DNA of 64,000 bases from Paracoccaceae bacterium. GTDB lineage: Bacteria; Pseudomonadota; Alphaproteobacteria; Rhodobacterales; Rhodobacteraceae. The notes under the pieces were generated by a model. The model did no database searches. It was not told the origin of the DNA and was given only the letters and a program-made list of their open reading frames with translations. Shown here piece by piece: positions 10,924 through 20,800 of this stretch. Where the stretch lies: the NCBI GenBank assembly GCA_014323785.1, contig JACONJ010000058.1:1-64000 (forward strand), given 5' to 3'. Each line of letters begins with the position of its first letter. The first letter of the stretch is position 1. The translations under genes and the position numbers were made by a program.

Positions 10924-10961
10924 CCCCGGCCACCAGCGGGCTGTCCGGCGGCAAACGCGAA

Positions 10962-10992
10962 CGGCGACCGGGGTTTGGATCCCCGGTCGCCG
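10962..10992. terminator. Strong palindrome between convergent yqeY and RTX adhesin genes
   Basis: A perfect 12-bp stem (CGGCGACCGGGG/CCCCGGTCGCCG) with a 7-nt loop sits 39 bp after the yqeY stop and 41 bp past the end of the RTX gene on the other strand. There is no long U-tract, but position and symmetry suggest a shared bidirectional transcription end. Confidence 0.6.
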
Positions 10993-11032
10993 CGAGAGTT
11001 CAGGTGAACAGGCGATGGTGATCACGCATCCA

Positions 11033-14000
11033 TCATGTGGTGGCGTCGGGGTCAACGAGCATGATAAAGCCATTGTCGTTTTGATCGCTGGTCCACCCTG
11101 CCCTGGCCGCCGCATTATCAGCATACCCATGGCCAGCCTCGGTGATCGTGACGCTGCTGTTACCATCACCCGGCAAAGCAAGGCGCAGGGTGTTGGCGTC
11201 AACAACCTCTACGGCATCAATAACCGCCGCGGCATCCGCGAACGCGTCCTCGTCAAGGACGATCTTGTCCTCGGTCGTGTCAAAGTCCGTGATGGTATCT
11301 GCACCAGACCCGGATTCCAGGAAGCGGAAGTGGTCAGCACCGGCACCACCGGTCAGGCTGTCGTTCCCGGCACCGCCAGTCAGCGTGTCGGTTCCATCAC
11401 CACCATCGAGCGTGTCGGCACCCGCACCGCCATCAAGATGGTTGGCCATAGCATCCCCGGTCAGGGTGTCGGCGTGGGCCGAGCCGTGCAGGTTCTCGAT
11501 GCTGGTCAGCGTATCGCCCTGGGCGTGACCACCGTTGGCGGCACCATTAACGGTCACACTCACGCCAGCGTCCGAATCCTCATAACTGGCCGTGTCGGTC
11601 CCGGCACCACCATCAATTGTTTCGGCACTGGCAGTGGCTCTCAGCGTGTCGTCACCGTTAGTGCCTGTCAGCGTGTTGCCAGTGCCGGGCTGGGGGGCGG
11701 GAGCACTAGGGGCAGGTTCAAAGAACATGTCCGCGGTAAGGGCAGACGCCGCAACACCATTGATGGTGATGCTGTTGCCAGACCCCAGATCAATCACGGC
11801 ATCTGTGGCACCGCTTGCCTTGGCCTGAACCGCCGCGAAGTCCGCGAACGTGCCCCGGTCAAGGATGATCTTGTCCTCGGTCCCGTCGAAGTCCGTGATG
11901 GTGTCCGCACCAGACTTGGACTCCAGGAAGCGGAAGTGGTCAGCACCGCCACCACCGGTCAGGCTGTCGTTCCCGGCACCACCGTCCAGCGTGTCGTCAC
12001 CTTCACCACCGTCCAGCGAGTCGTTACCGGCACCACCATCAAGATGGTTGGCTTCATCATTCCCGGTCAGGGTGTCGGCATGGTCCGATCCGATCAGGTT
12101 CTCAATGTTGGTCAGCGTATCGCCTGCGGCGTCGCCACCGCTCTGGGCCATGGTGTCGTCGGCACCAAGGTTCACACTCACGCCAGCACCCGAACCCACA
12201 TAACCGGCCGTGTCTGTCCCGGCACCGCCATCCAGCGTGTCGGCACCGGCACCGCCGATCAGCGTGTCGTTCCCGGCATCACCGTTCAGCGCGTCGGCGT
12301 CGCCTTCGCCGCGCAGCGTGTCGGCACCTTCACCACCTCGCAGCACGTCTTCACCGACGCCACCTCGCAGCGAGTCTCTCCCGTCACCACCGTTCAGTGT
12401 GTCGGCACCAGCACCACCTGTCAGCATGTCGTTACCGTCACCGCCATCAAGATGGTTGGCTTCATCATTCCCGGTCAGGGTGTCGGCGTTGTCCGAGCCG
12501 ATCAGGCTTTCGATGTTGCTGAGCATATCGCCCTCGGCATGGCCACCGCTGGCCGTGCCAGCCGCAAGGTTCACATTCACAGCAGCGTCCGAACCCGCAT
12601 AACCGGCCGTGTCGGTACCTTCACCGCCGTCCAGCGTGTCAGCACCGGCACCGCCAGTCAGCGTGTCATTCTCGGCAAGACCTTCCAACCGGTCGTTATT
12701 TTCACTACCGGTCAGCGTTTCGGCAGCAGAGGTGCCTTCCTTGGCAAAGATGAACATATCCGGGTTAAGGGTAGACGTCGCAAAACCGGTGATGGTGACG
12801 CTGTTACCGTCACCTGGCAAAGCAAGGCGCAGGGTGTTGGGGTCAACAACCGTTACAGCACCAACAACCGCCGCGGCACCCGCGAACGCGTTCCCGTCAA
12901 GGATGATCTTGTCGCCCTCGGCCGCGTCAAAGTCTGTGATGGTATCCGCACCGGACCCACCCATGAAGTCGAAGTGGTCAGAACCAGCACCACCTTTCAG
13001 CATGTCGTCACCGGCACCACCATCGAGCGTGTCGGCACCAGCACCACCTTCCAGATGGTTGGCCATAGCATCACCAGTCAGGGTGTCGGCATGGTCCGAT
13101 CCGATCAGGTTCTCGATGCCTGCCAGCGTATCGCCTGCGGCACCGCCGCCAGTGTTTGAGGCACCCGCGACGAGGCTGACGCTCACGCCTTCATACGAAC
13201 GCGCATAACTGGCCGTGTCGATCCCACCAGAACCAGCCAGCTCGTCAGCACCGGCACCACCAACCAGCGTGTCGTCACCTTCACCGCCGCGCAGGATGTC
13301 GTTACCCGCACCACCGTTCAGCGAATCGTTATCTTCACCACCGTTTAGCGAATCGTTATCTTCACCACCGTCCAGGATGTCGTTACCGTCCTCACCGCGC
13401 AAAGTGTCGGCCCCGGTGTCACCGCGCAGGGTGTCGTTCCCGTCCTCACCGCGCAGGTTGTCGTCATCGTCACCACCGGTCAGCGTGTCGTCACCTTCAC
13501 CGCCGCGCAGGCTGTCGTCACCCGCACCACCGGTCAGCGTGTCGTCATCGTCACCGCCGTTCAGGTTGTCTTCACCCGCACCGCCGTCAAGAAGGTTGGC
13601 ACCAGCATCACCGGTCAGCCTGTCGGCATGGTCCGATCCGATCAGGTTCTCGATGCTGGTCAGCGTATCGCGCTGGGCGTGGCCACCGCTGGCGGTGTTT
13701 GCCGCAAGATCCACCCTGACGCCTTCATCCGAACCCGCATAACTGGCCGTGTCGGTTCCGTCACCACCGTTCAGTGTGTCGGCACCAGCACCACCTGTCA
13801 GCATGTCGTTACCGTCACCGCCATCAAGATGGTTGGCCATAACATTACCGGTCAGGGTGTCGGCATGGTCCGATCCGATCAGGCTTTCGATGTTGCTGAG
13901 CATATCGCCCTCGGCATGGCCACCGCTGGCGGTGTTCGCCGCAAGATCCACCCTGACGCCAGCATCCGAACCCGCATAACTGGCCGTGTCGGTTCCGGCA

Positions 14001-15253
14001 CCGCCATCCAGGGCGTCGGCACCCGCACCACCGGTCAGCATGTCGTCATCGTCACCAGCGTTCAGGGCGTCGCTCCCGGAACCGCCTACCAGCGTGTCGT
14101 TTCCGGCACGGCCGTTCAGCGCGTCGTTATCGTCACCACCGTGCATCTCGTCGGCACCAGCACCACCGTCCAGGTTGTCGATCCCGGCACCACCGGTCAG
14201 TATGTCGTCACCCGCCCCGCCATCAAGACGGTTGGCCATAGCATCACCGGTCAGGGTGTCGTTCATGGCACTACCGATCAGGTTCTCGATGCCTGCCAGC
14301 GTATCGCCCTGGGCGTGGCCACCGCTCTGGGCCACGGTGTCGTCGGCACTAAGGTCCACCATCACGCCCGCGCCCGAACCCGCATAACTGGCCATGTCGG
14401 AACCCGCCCCGCCATCCAGCGCGTCGGCACCAGCACCACCATCAAGACGGTTGGCCATAGCATCACCGGTCAGGGTGTCGTTATGTTTCGATCCGGTCAC
14501 GTTCTCGATGTTGCGCAGAACATCGCCCTCGGCATAGCCACCCTTGCCCATGCCCGTGGCAAGGCTGACATTCACGCCCGCATCCGAATCCGCATAAATG
14601 ACCGTGTCGTTCCCTTCACCGCCATCAATCGTTTGGGCTTCGGCAGTGCCTGTCAGCGTATCGTCACCGTCAGTGCCTGTCAGCGTATCGTCACCGTCAG
14701 TGCCTGTCAGCGTATCGTCACCGTCAGTGCCTGTCAGCGTATCGTCACCGTCAGTGCCGGTCACCGTGTTGTCATCGTCGTCGTCATCATCATTGAGGGC
14801 AACGGCAATGGCGATGACGGCCAAGCCACCGAGAACCCAAGCAAGGGGGCCGATGTCCTCCAGAAAGCCCTGCGTGGACATATGCGCGGTCAGGTCAGAC
14901 CCCGTAGCCGCATCAAGCGCGGCCACATCCTCGGCTGAAAGGCCAAAGAGCTCCGCAATCTCGGACCGCGTGCGGGGTTCCCACCCGATTATCGCGCCAT
15001 CGGTGCCCAGTTCGGCAAGGAGAAACTCCCCCTGCGGGTCAACCAGCACCAGTTCCCGGCCCTCTTCGGCATAGAAATCCGAGATGACGACCTGGCCCCC
15101 GCTGTGCAGGACCACGATAAGGTCGGCCCCGTCGCGGACACTGTGCGCGATGGCCTCTGCGGCCAGGGGCAGCAGAACGCCCTGCGCCCCTTCGGGGACG
15201 GCAATGGCCGATGCCGAGGGCTCGGCTGTGAAGATTTGGTTATGGATGGACAT
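11033..15253 (-). CDS. Large RTX adhesin with BapA-like N-terminal module
   Basis: A 1406-aa repetitive protein. Residues 1-125 form an acidic, beta-rich N-terminal module like the BapA prefix of biofilm adhesins (HSGGQVVISDFY, EIAELFGLSAEDVAAL). A hydrophobic segment follows (LAWVLGGLAVIAIAVAL) and then a run of seven Asp. In such adhesins this kind of module may hold the protein at the cell surface after type I secretion. The rest is RTX nonapeptides (GGAGADTLDGG) broken up by recurring blocks of the type DTASYAGSDAGVRVDLAANT and SIENLIGSDHADTLTG, with FRFLESKSGADTITDFDGTEDKI near the end. Ca2+-dependent folding outside the cell is expected. The DNA is strongly repetitive, including perfect 27-bp tandem units near the 5' end. 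Long antisense frames in the ORF track are by-products of this repetition. Confidence 0.92.
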   Translation of the reverse strand: MSIHNQIFTAEPSASAIAVPEGAQGVLLPLAAEAIAHSVRDGADLIVVLHSGGQVVISDFYAEEGRELVLVDPQGEFLLAELGTDGAIIGWEPRTRSEIAELFGLSAEDVAALDAATGSDLTAHMSTQGFLEDIGPLAWVLGGLAVIAIAVALNDDDDDDDNTVTGTDGDDTLTGTDGDDTLTGTDGDDTLTGTDGDDTLTGTAEAQTIDGGEGNDTVIYADSDAGVNVSLATGMGKGGYAEGDVLRNIENVTGSKHNDTLTGDAMANRLDGGAGADALDGGAGSDMASYAGSGAGVMVDLSADDTVAQSGGHAQGDTLAGIENLIGSAMNDTLTGDAMANRLDGGAGDDILTGGAGIDNLDGGAGADEMHGGDDNDALNGRAGNDTLVGGSGSDALNAGDDDDMLTGGAGADALDGGAGTDTASYAGSDAGVRVDLAANTASGGHAEGDMLSNIESLIGSDHADTLTGNVMANHLDGGDGNDMLTGGAGADTLNGGDGTDTASYAGSDEGVRVDLAANTASGGHAQRDTLTSIENLIGSDHADRLTGDAGANLLDGGAGEDNLNGGDDDDTLTGGAGDDSLRGGEGDDTLTGGDDDDNLRGEDGNDTLRGDTGADTLRGEDGNDILDGGEDNDSLNGGEDNDSLNGGAGNDILRGGEGDDTLVGGAGADELAGSGGIDTASYARSYEGVSVSLVAGASNTGGGAAGDTLAGIENLIGSDHADTLTGDAMANHLEGGAGADTLDGGAGDDMLKGGAGSDHFDFMGGSGADTITDFDAAEGDKIILDGNAFAGAAAVVGAVTVVDPNTLRLALPGDGNSVTITGFATSTLNPDMFIFAKEGTSAAETLTGSENNDRLEGLAENDTLTGGAGADTLDGGEGTDTAGYAGSDAAVNVNLAAGTASGGHAEGDMLSNIESLIGSDNADTLTGNDEANHLDGGDGNDMLTGGAGADTLNGGDGRDSLRGGVGEDVLRGGEGADTLRGEGDADALNGDAGNDTLIGGAGADTLDGGAGTDTAGYVGSGAGVSVNLGADDTMAQSGGDAAGDTLTNIENLIGSDHADTLTGNDEANHLDGGAGNDSLDGGEGDDTLDGGAGNDSLTGGGGADHFRFLESKSGADTITDFDGTEDKIILDRGTFADFAAVQAKASGATDAVIDLGSGNSITINGVAASALTADMFFEPAPSAPAPQPGTGNTLTGTNGDDTLRATASAETIDGGAGTDTASYEDSDAGVSVTVNGAANGGHAQGDTLTSIENLHGSAHADTLTGDAMANHLDGGAGADTLDGGDGTDTLTGGAGNDSLTGGAGADHFRFLESGSGADTITDFDTTEDKIVLDEDAFADAAAVIDAVEVVDANTLRLALPGDGNSSVTITEAGHGYADNAAARAGWTSDQNDNGFIMLVDPDATT
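14644..14768. repeat. Perfect 27-bp tandem repeat inside the RTX adhesin gene
   Basis: Four identical 27-bp units run from 14644 to 14751, followed by a partial fifth. On the minus strand each encodes the nonapeptide TGTDGDDTL. Identity at third codon positions indicates recent expansion and likely copy-number variation in frame. Confidence 0.92.
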
Positions 15254-15352
15254 GTTTTGTCCCTTTCAAGGTTGTGCGGCGCGGCGTGGAAGCCTGCGGC
15301 GCGGGGGTTATGACCCTTTCAGCCTGTGCGCGGCTGTAATTACGCGAAGGCC

Positions 15353-15493
15353 CGGCCTGCGCCCGAAAGGGGGCGGGCCGCGGGACGATTTATATCAGCA
15401 CAAAATGCCATAAACGAATCAATCCCCGTCAACACCCGAATTATCCCGAAAATCCCTATCACCACCCCTGCAAGAACGCAAGGGCTTTTTTTT
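15353..15493 (+). ncRNA. Candidate small RNA (hairpin plus intrinsic terminator)
   Basis: A 12-position stem with one mismatch (CGGCCTGCGCCC/GGGGGCGGGCCG, 15353-15380) is capped by GAAA, a GNRA tetraloop when read on the plus strand. It is followed 85 bases later by a stem and eight T. No plus-strand protein-coding gene lies upstream to use that terminator, which is why I suggest an RNA gene. The 5' end and promoter are not visible. Alternatively the hairpin belongs to the RTX leader transcribed from the other strand. Confidence 0.25.
15465..15493 (+). terminator. Intrinsic-terminator-like element without an upstream gene
   Basis: CCCCTGC pairs with GCAAGGG (one mismatch) across a 6-nt loop, then C and eight consecutive T. 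The orientation is plus-strand, away from the RTX gene and towards the ABC exporter. Confidence 0.45.
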
Positions 15494-15935
15494 AACGTCT
15501 TTTATTGTTCGCCTTGCCAAGCACCCATCTTACCTTCAATACTTCCTTGCGTCTTTCTTTGGTGTAGTACGGGGTAAAGGCGGCGGCTTCGGCCTTGGTC
15601 AGAACCCTAAAAACGCGCGGGAACCCTTGCACAAAATTGTATTTTGTCCCATGATCTGAAAGACGTCGTGTCAGGGGCACTCTGGCCGCAGAAGTCATGT
15701 GAGAGGTCGCCGAACCGCCACAGCCAAAGCACCGTCTTAACCTTGTCGCTGACGGCAGCGGGGGGTATGCGTTGCACATCCCGCCCGACGCGGCCCCAAT
15801 CTGAATCTTTCCCGGTCAGGTCTTCACCATCCCCGCGCCTGCGGTTGAATAATCCATGGAACGCCCCCTGGCCTTTCCCCGGCTTCTGCCCCAAGGTTGG
15901 CCACCAGTTGAATCCAGAAGGGTACGCGCCCGCCC

Positions 15936-17756
15936 ATGCCAGGTGATCAGACCCCCATCGAACGGCAACAGCACCGAAGCGGCTGGCGCACGATCAGAAA
16001 GGTCGCGCCCTATCTGTGGCCGGATGGCCAGCGATGGGTGAAGAACCGGGTTGTTCTGGCACTGGTCATGCTGGTTCTGGCAAAGGTCATCGCCGTCTTT
16101 ACGCCATTTCTGTACAAGGCGGCTGTCAACATCCTGGCGGGCGAAGGCGAAGGTTCTGCCGCATGGCTGCTGATGTTCGGCGCGGTGGGCGTCACAGTCA
16201 CCTATGGCATGGCGCGGGCCCTGCATATCGGGTTTCAGCAACTGCGCGATGTGATTTTCGCCCGCGTTGCACAACGGGCCCTTCGACGACTGGCACTGGA
16301 GACCTTTCAACACATCCACGCGCTCTCGCTGCGCTATCACATCACGCGCAAGACGGGTGGCCTGAGCCGCATCATTGAGCGCGGAGTGAAAGGGGTAGAG
16401 TTCCTGCTAAGGTTCCTTTTGTTTTCCATTGGCCCACTGATGCTGGAACTGCTTCTGACCGGGGTTATCCTGGCGGTGGTCTTTGATATCTCGTACCTTC
16501 TGGTTCTGGCCGTCACCATCACGATCTACATCATTTTCACCTTCCAGGTCACGGAATGGAGGGTAAAAATCCGGAAACAGATGAATGATCAGGATACCGA
16601 TGCCAACCAAAAAGCCGTCGACAGTCTGCTGAATTTCGAAACAGTCAAATACTTCGGTGCCGCGGGGCGAGAGGCGGGCCGGTACGATGGCGCGATGAAG
16701 GGCTATGAACAGGCGGCACTAAAGACATCCTATTCCCTGGCATTCCTGAATTTCGGACAGTCGCTCATCATTACAACCGGTCTGGTAGTCGTGATGGGGA
16801 TGGCCGCCCTGGGGGTGCAGCACGGCAGCCTGACGGTGGGCGATTTCGTGATGGTGAACGCCTATATGATCCAGATTACCATGCCGCTCAATTTTCTTGG
16901 CACGGTCTATCGGGAAATCCGGCAAAGCCTGGTAGATATGGGTGAGATGTTTGACCTGCTGGAACAGCCCGCCGATGTGACGGATCGGCCAGGTGCCCCG
17001 GGTTTGATTTGTACCTCGGGCGAGGTTGTCTTTGACAAGGTCGTCTTTGGCTATGATGCGGCACGTCCGATTCTGAAGGGGTTGAGTTTTCGCGTCGCCC
17101 CGGGAGAGACTGTTGCACTGGTCGGTCCCTCGGGTTCAGGCAAATCCACCATCGGCCGGCTTCTGTTCCGTTTCTATGATGTCGATGGCGGTGCCGTGCG
17201 CATTGACGGGCAGGATGTGCGCACGGTCACGCAGGACAGTTTGCATGCCCGGATCGGCGTGGTTCCACAGGACACGGTGCTTTTTAACGATACGATCCGC
17301 TACAACATTGCCTATGGTCGCCCCGAGGCAACATGTGCCGCGATCAAAGAGGCGGCACAGGCGGCCAAAATCCACGATTTCATTGCCACCTTGCCTGAAG
17401 GGTATAAGACGCAAGTGGGCGAACGCGGGTTAAAACTCTCTGGCGGCGAAAAACAGCGGGTCGGGATTGCCCGGACGCTTCTGAAGGATCCGCCGATCCT
17501 GCTGCTGGATGAGGCCACATCGGCCCTCGATACCGAGACAGAGCGCGACATCCAGGACGAATTGAAGACGATGGGGCAGGGGCGGTCCGTCATCACCATC
17601 GCGCATCGCCTGTCCACGGTGGTAGAGGCCGATCATATCCTTGTCCTAAGTGCCGGAGAAATCGCGGAACGCGGCAGCCATAACGGGCTGCTGGCGCAAA
17701 ATGGGCACTATGCGGCGATGTGGCAGCGGCAAATGGCCGAAGAGAACGCGGCCTAG
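15936..17756 (+). CDS. Atm1-type ABC exporter (fused membrane and ATPase domains)
   Basis: A 606-aa half-transporter that should work as a homodimer in the inner membrane. Residues 35-320 form a six-helix type IV exporter domain, including LVVVMGMAALG. It contains LLNFETVKYFGAAGRE, matching the Atm1/ABCB7 signature. The ATPase domain has Walker A GPSGSGKST near 398, the signature LSGGEKQR near 500, and Walker B ILLLDEATSALD near 523 with the H-loop in IAHRLST. Alphaproteobacterial Atm1 homologues export glutathione or polysulfide conjugates and heavy-metal complexes. The start has no good ribosome site, so a slightly different start is possible. It converges with the RND genes. Confidence 0.92.
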   Translation: MPGDQTPIERQQHRSGWRTIRKVAPYLWPDGQRWVKNRVVLALVMLVLAKVIAVFTPFLYKAAVNILAGEGEGSAAWLLMFGAVGVTVTYGMARALHIGFQQLRDVIFARVAQRALRRLALETFQHIHALSLRYHITRKTGGLSRIIERGVKGVEFLLRFLLFSIGPLMLELLLTGVILAVVFDISYLLVLAVTITIYIIFTFQVTEWRVKIRKQMNDQDTDANQKAVDSLLNFETVKYFGAAGREAGRYDGAMKGYEQAALKTSYSLAFLNFGQSLIITTGLVVVMGMAALGVQHGSLTVGDFVMVNAYMIQITMPLNFLGTVYREIRQSLVDMGEMFDLLEQPADVTDRPGAPGLICTSGEVVFDKVVFGYDAARPILKGLSFRVAPGETVALVGPSGSGKSTIGRLLFRFYDVDGGAVRIDGQDVRTVTQDSLHARIGVVPQDTVLFNDTIRYNIAYGRPEATCAAIKEAAQAAKIHDFIATLPEGYKTQVGERGLKLSGGEKQRVGIARTLLKDPPILLLDEATSALDTETERDIQDELKTMGQGRSVITIAHRLSTVVEADHILVLSAGEIAERGSHNGLLAQNGHYAAMWQRQMAEENAA

Positions 17757-17808
17757 GGGCGCACCGCGCCCTTGCGGTCCGTGCTGCGTGTGTGTGACTG
17801 GTGCCAAT

Positions 17809-20800
17809 TTATTCCGCAGCTTTCAACGGCGGCGGCGGGGTGTTCATATCCGGTTCGGGGTCGGTGCTCTCGTCCGCCTGGGTGACCTCTGCCCCAGGGT
17901 TCGCATGGGCCGGGGGCATGGCCACCTCTACCGAAACCGAAGGGGTGTAGGGCGCGGCGACCGGGGCAACCCCAGGCACCGGATCCCACAGCAGTTCAGG
18001 GATGAAGGTGCGCCGCGCGGCCCGGGCCAGTGCCCAGTCATCGGCCCGGCGGCTCATCGCGCCTGCGCCAAGCCGCCCGAGGGTGCGGGCGATCCAGGCC
18101 ATGATGGTCGCGGACCACACGCGCAGTGCCAGTGCCGAGGGCGTAAAGATCAGCGTCAGAACCGTCGCCAGGCCCAGGCCAAACACCACAGCGGTGGCCA
18201 ATTGCTTCCACCACAGCGCGGTTGGACTGTTGATCGTGTACCCCCCGGCCCCGAAATCCAGACTGATTCCGTACATCATCGGGGTCAGGCCCGCCATGGT
18301 CGTGATTGTGGTCAGAAGCACGGGCCGGATGCGTGCCTCGACGGTGCGGGTGATCGCCTCCAGCCGTGGCATGTAGCGCGCGTATTCCTGATAGGTGTCG
18401 ATCAGAACGATATTGTTGTTCACCACGATCCCGGCCAGGGCCACAATCCCCGTACCCGTCATGATGATTGAAAAGGTCTGATCCATCACCAGCATCCCGA
18501 CCAGCACCCCGGTGGTTGACAACACAACCGCCAGCAGCACCAGAACCGCGTTATAGACCGAGTTGAACTGCGCCAGAAGAATGATGAACATCAACCCGAG
18601 CGCACCGATAAATGCCTGCCCAAGGAAGGCCTGGCTTTCGGCCTGGTCTTCCTGATCACCTGCCCATTCCCAGCTGACTGAGTCAGGGAAGACGGCCCCG
18701 GTTGACAGCCAGTCGGTGATGACGGCAATCCGTTCATTCGCGTTGACCGGCACGAGAGAGGGCAGGGTATCGCGTGCCATGGCCGCATCGAGCCCATCCC
18801 GCGTCACGCCGTCGGCCAGGGCAAAGACGCGGTAGTGCCTGTCAGGGCCCAGCGCGTAATCGGCAGGCAGGCTGGTCCCCGTCACCATTTGCAAGAATCC
18901 AAGCCTTTGCCCATCGGCGGCTTCGACGGCCACCAATCCGGCCTCTACATCCGCCCTTACCTCAAAATAGCGGCTTTGGTCGATCCGATTGATCTCGGCC
19001 AATTGCGGTGTGGGCTGATAGGTCACAAAGTTTGACAATGGCACGAGCCCGTCCCCGGTGCGGACACGCAGGCTGTCCAGCGTTGAAAGCACACGCGATT
19101 CCCTGGGAAACCGGACGCGGATATCGATCTCCTCATCCGAGGTTGGCACGCGCATTGTATCAAGCAGAATGCCGCGCGTCACCAATTGCACCATCGCGCC
19201 CACCGTGGCCACGCTGGCCCCGTAACGGCCCGCGGCCTCGACGTCCACGTTCAACTCCCAATCAATGCCGGGCAGGGGCAGGGTGTCTTCGATCAGGGTC
19301 AGGCCAGGTACGGTTTCAAAATGCGCACGGGCGAGGCGCGTGGCCTCTTGCAACGCATCCCAGTCATCGCCGAAGAGGCGCAGGTTCACTGGTTTGCCCT
19401 CGGCAGGGCCATTGGCCTGTTCAAAAATCTCGGTCTGGATGCCGGGGATTTGCGCCAGCCGCGTTTGCAGCCGGTTCAGGATAACATTGCCATCTTCACG
19501 GGTACCCCAAGGCGCAAGATCCATTTGAACCTGGCCAATCGTATCGGCGGGGACAGCTGCACCGCCGGTGTTATTGTTCAAACCGCCGTCGCCGGAAAAG
19601 GCGAAGACATCGCGCACACCCTCGGTTGCCAGCACAACCTCTTCAACATGGCGCACCAGGGCGTCCATCTCGTCCACGGACAGGTTGCCGCGCGCCCGGA
19701 CATAAACAACAGCATTCTCCGGTTCGGTTTCCACGAAGAACTCGACGCCGTTGTTGTTCGCCCCGAAATAGGTGAAAACGGTAAGCACGAACCCGACCAC
19801 CAGGGCGATCATGACCAGCGGCATCACGGGGTTGCCAACAATGGTGTGAATGCACCAGCCGAACGGCGTGTGGCGATACCCGGCTTTGATCGGCTTCGGT
19901 GTGCGCACGATCTGGACCGAGCCCAGAAAAACCGACATCAGCACCGAGGCGGTGATGAACATCAAAGCCCCCGGCAGCATGGCCACAAGGGCGGATGTAC
20001 CCGGTGCCGCCAGCCCCAGAATCCCCGGGTTCACGGTGATCATTGCCGCCATGAACATGCAGTAGCCGACCAGACACGTGGCTACCAGGCGCAACCAGTA
20101 GCCGGGAATCAGGTTCCTGACCATCGCGGCACCACGCTCTGTCAGGCGGCTGAACCGCGCCGCAACGCCGCCCAGAACTGGCAGGTAGATCAGTGCCACG
20201 ATCAGCGAAGCCGAGAGTACGAAGATCAGCGTCACGGGCAGCATGCCCATGAATTCCCCCGGTACACCGGGCCAGAACAGCATCGGCAGAAAGGCGCACA
20301 GCGTGGTGGCGGTGGAACTGACGATGGGCCAGAACATCCGCTTGGCCGCGTCGGTATAGGCCTGCATCGGGCGGGCCCCCGCCTGCAGGCGTTTATCGGC
20401 GTATTCAACCACAACAATCGCGCCATCAACCAGCATTCCAACAGCCAGGATGAGCCCGAACATCACGATGTTCGAAATGGCGATACCCATGACGCCCAAA
20501 AGGATGAAGCACAGAAGAAAAGACGTGGGGATCGCAAAGCCGACCAGCATCGCCGAACGTGTCCCAAGGGCTGCCAGAACCACGATCATCACCAGTGCAA
20601 TGGCGGTCAGGACCGAGCCCTCCAGCTGCCGCACCATCCCGGCCACCGTCAGGGACTGGTCCAGCGTGGCCGAGACCCGAACCGAATCCTGCAACTCCCG
20701 CGGCCAGGAGGCGCGCACTGCCTCTACCTCGGCCCGGACCAGTGCGGCGGTATCGATCACGTTGAAGCCCTGGCGTTTGACGACCTGCAAGGCCACCGTC

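Larger units (their letters stand above)
15254..15935. other. 682-bp gap between the RTX adhesin and the ABC exporter gene
   Basis: No gene is certain here. The region holds a strong GAAA-capped hairpin, an intrinsic-terminator-like element on the plus strand, and two overlapping minus-strand frames (15492-15779 and 15607-15894) of 95 codons each. One of those ends in a lysine-rich stretch (YYTKERRKEVLKVRWVLG) that could be the remnant of a real small gene. I do not recognise either frame, and the RTX promoter must also lie here. Confidence 0.5.

Noticed and set aside
14644-14768. CRISPR-like regular repeats
   Set aside because: The 27-bp units are contiguous without spacers and encode RTX nonapeptides in frame.
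10883-14938. Long plus-strand frames of 758 and 436 codons opposite the RTX adhesin
   Set aside because: They mirror the nonapeptide repeats on the coding strand, have no ribosome sites and read as low-complexity Val/Gly/Thr sequence.
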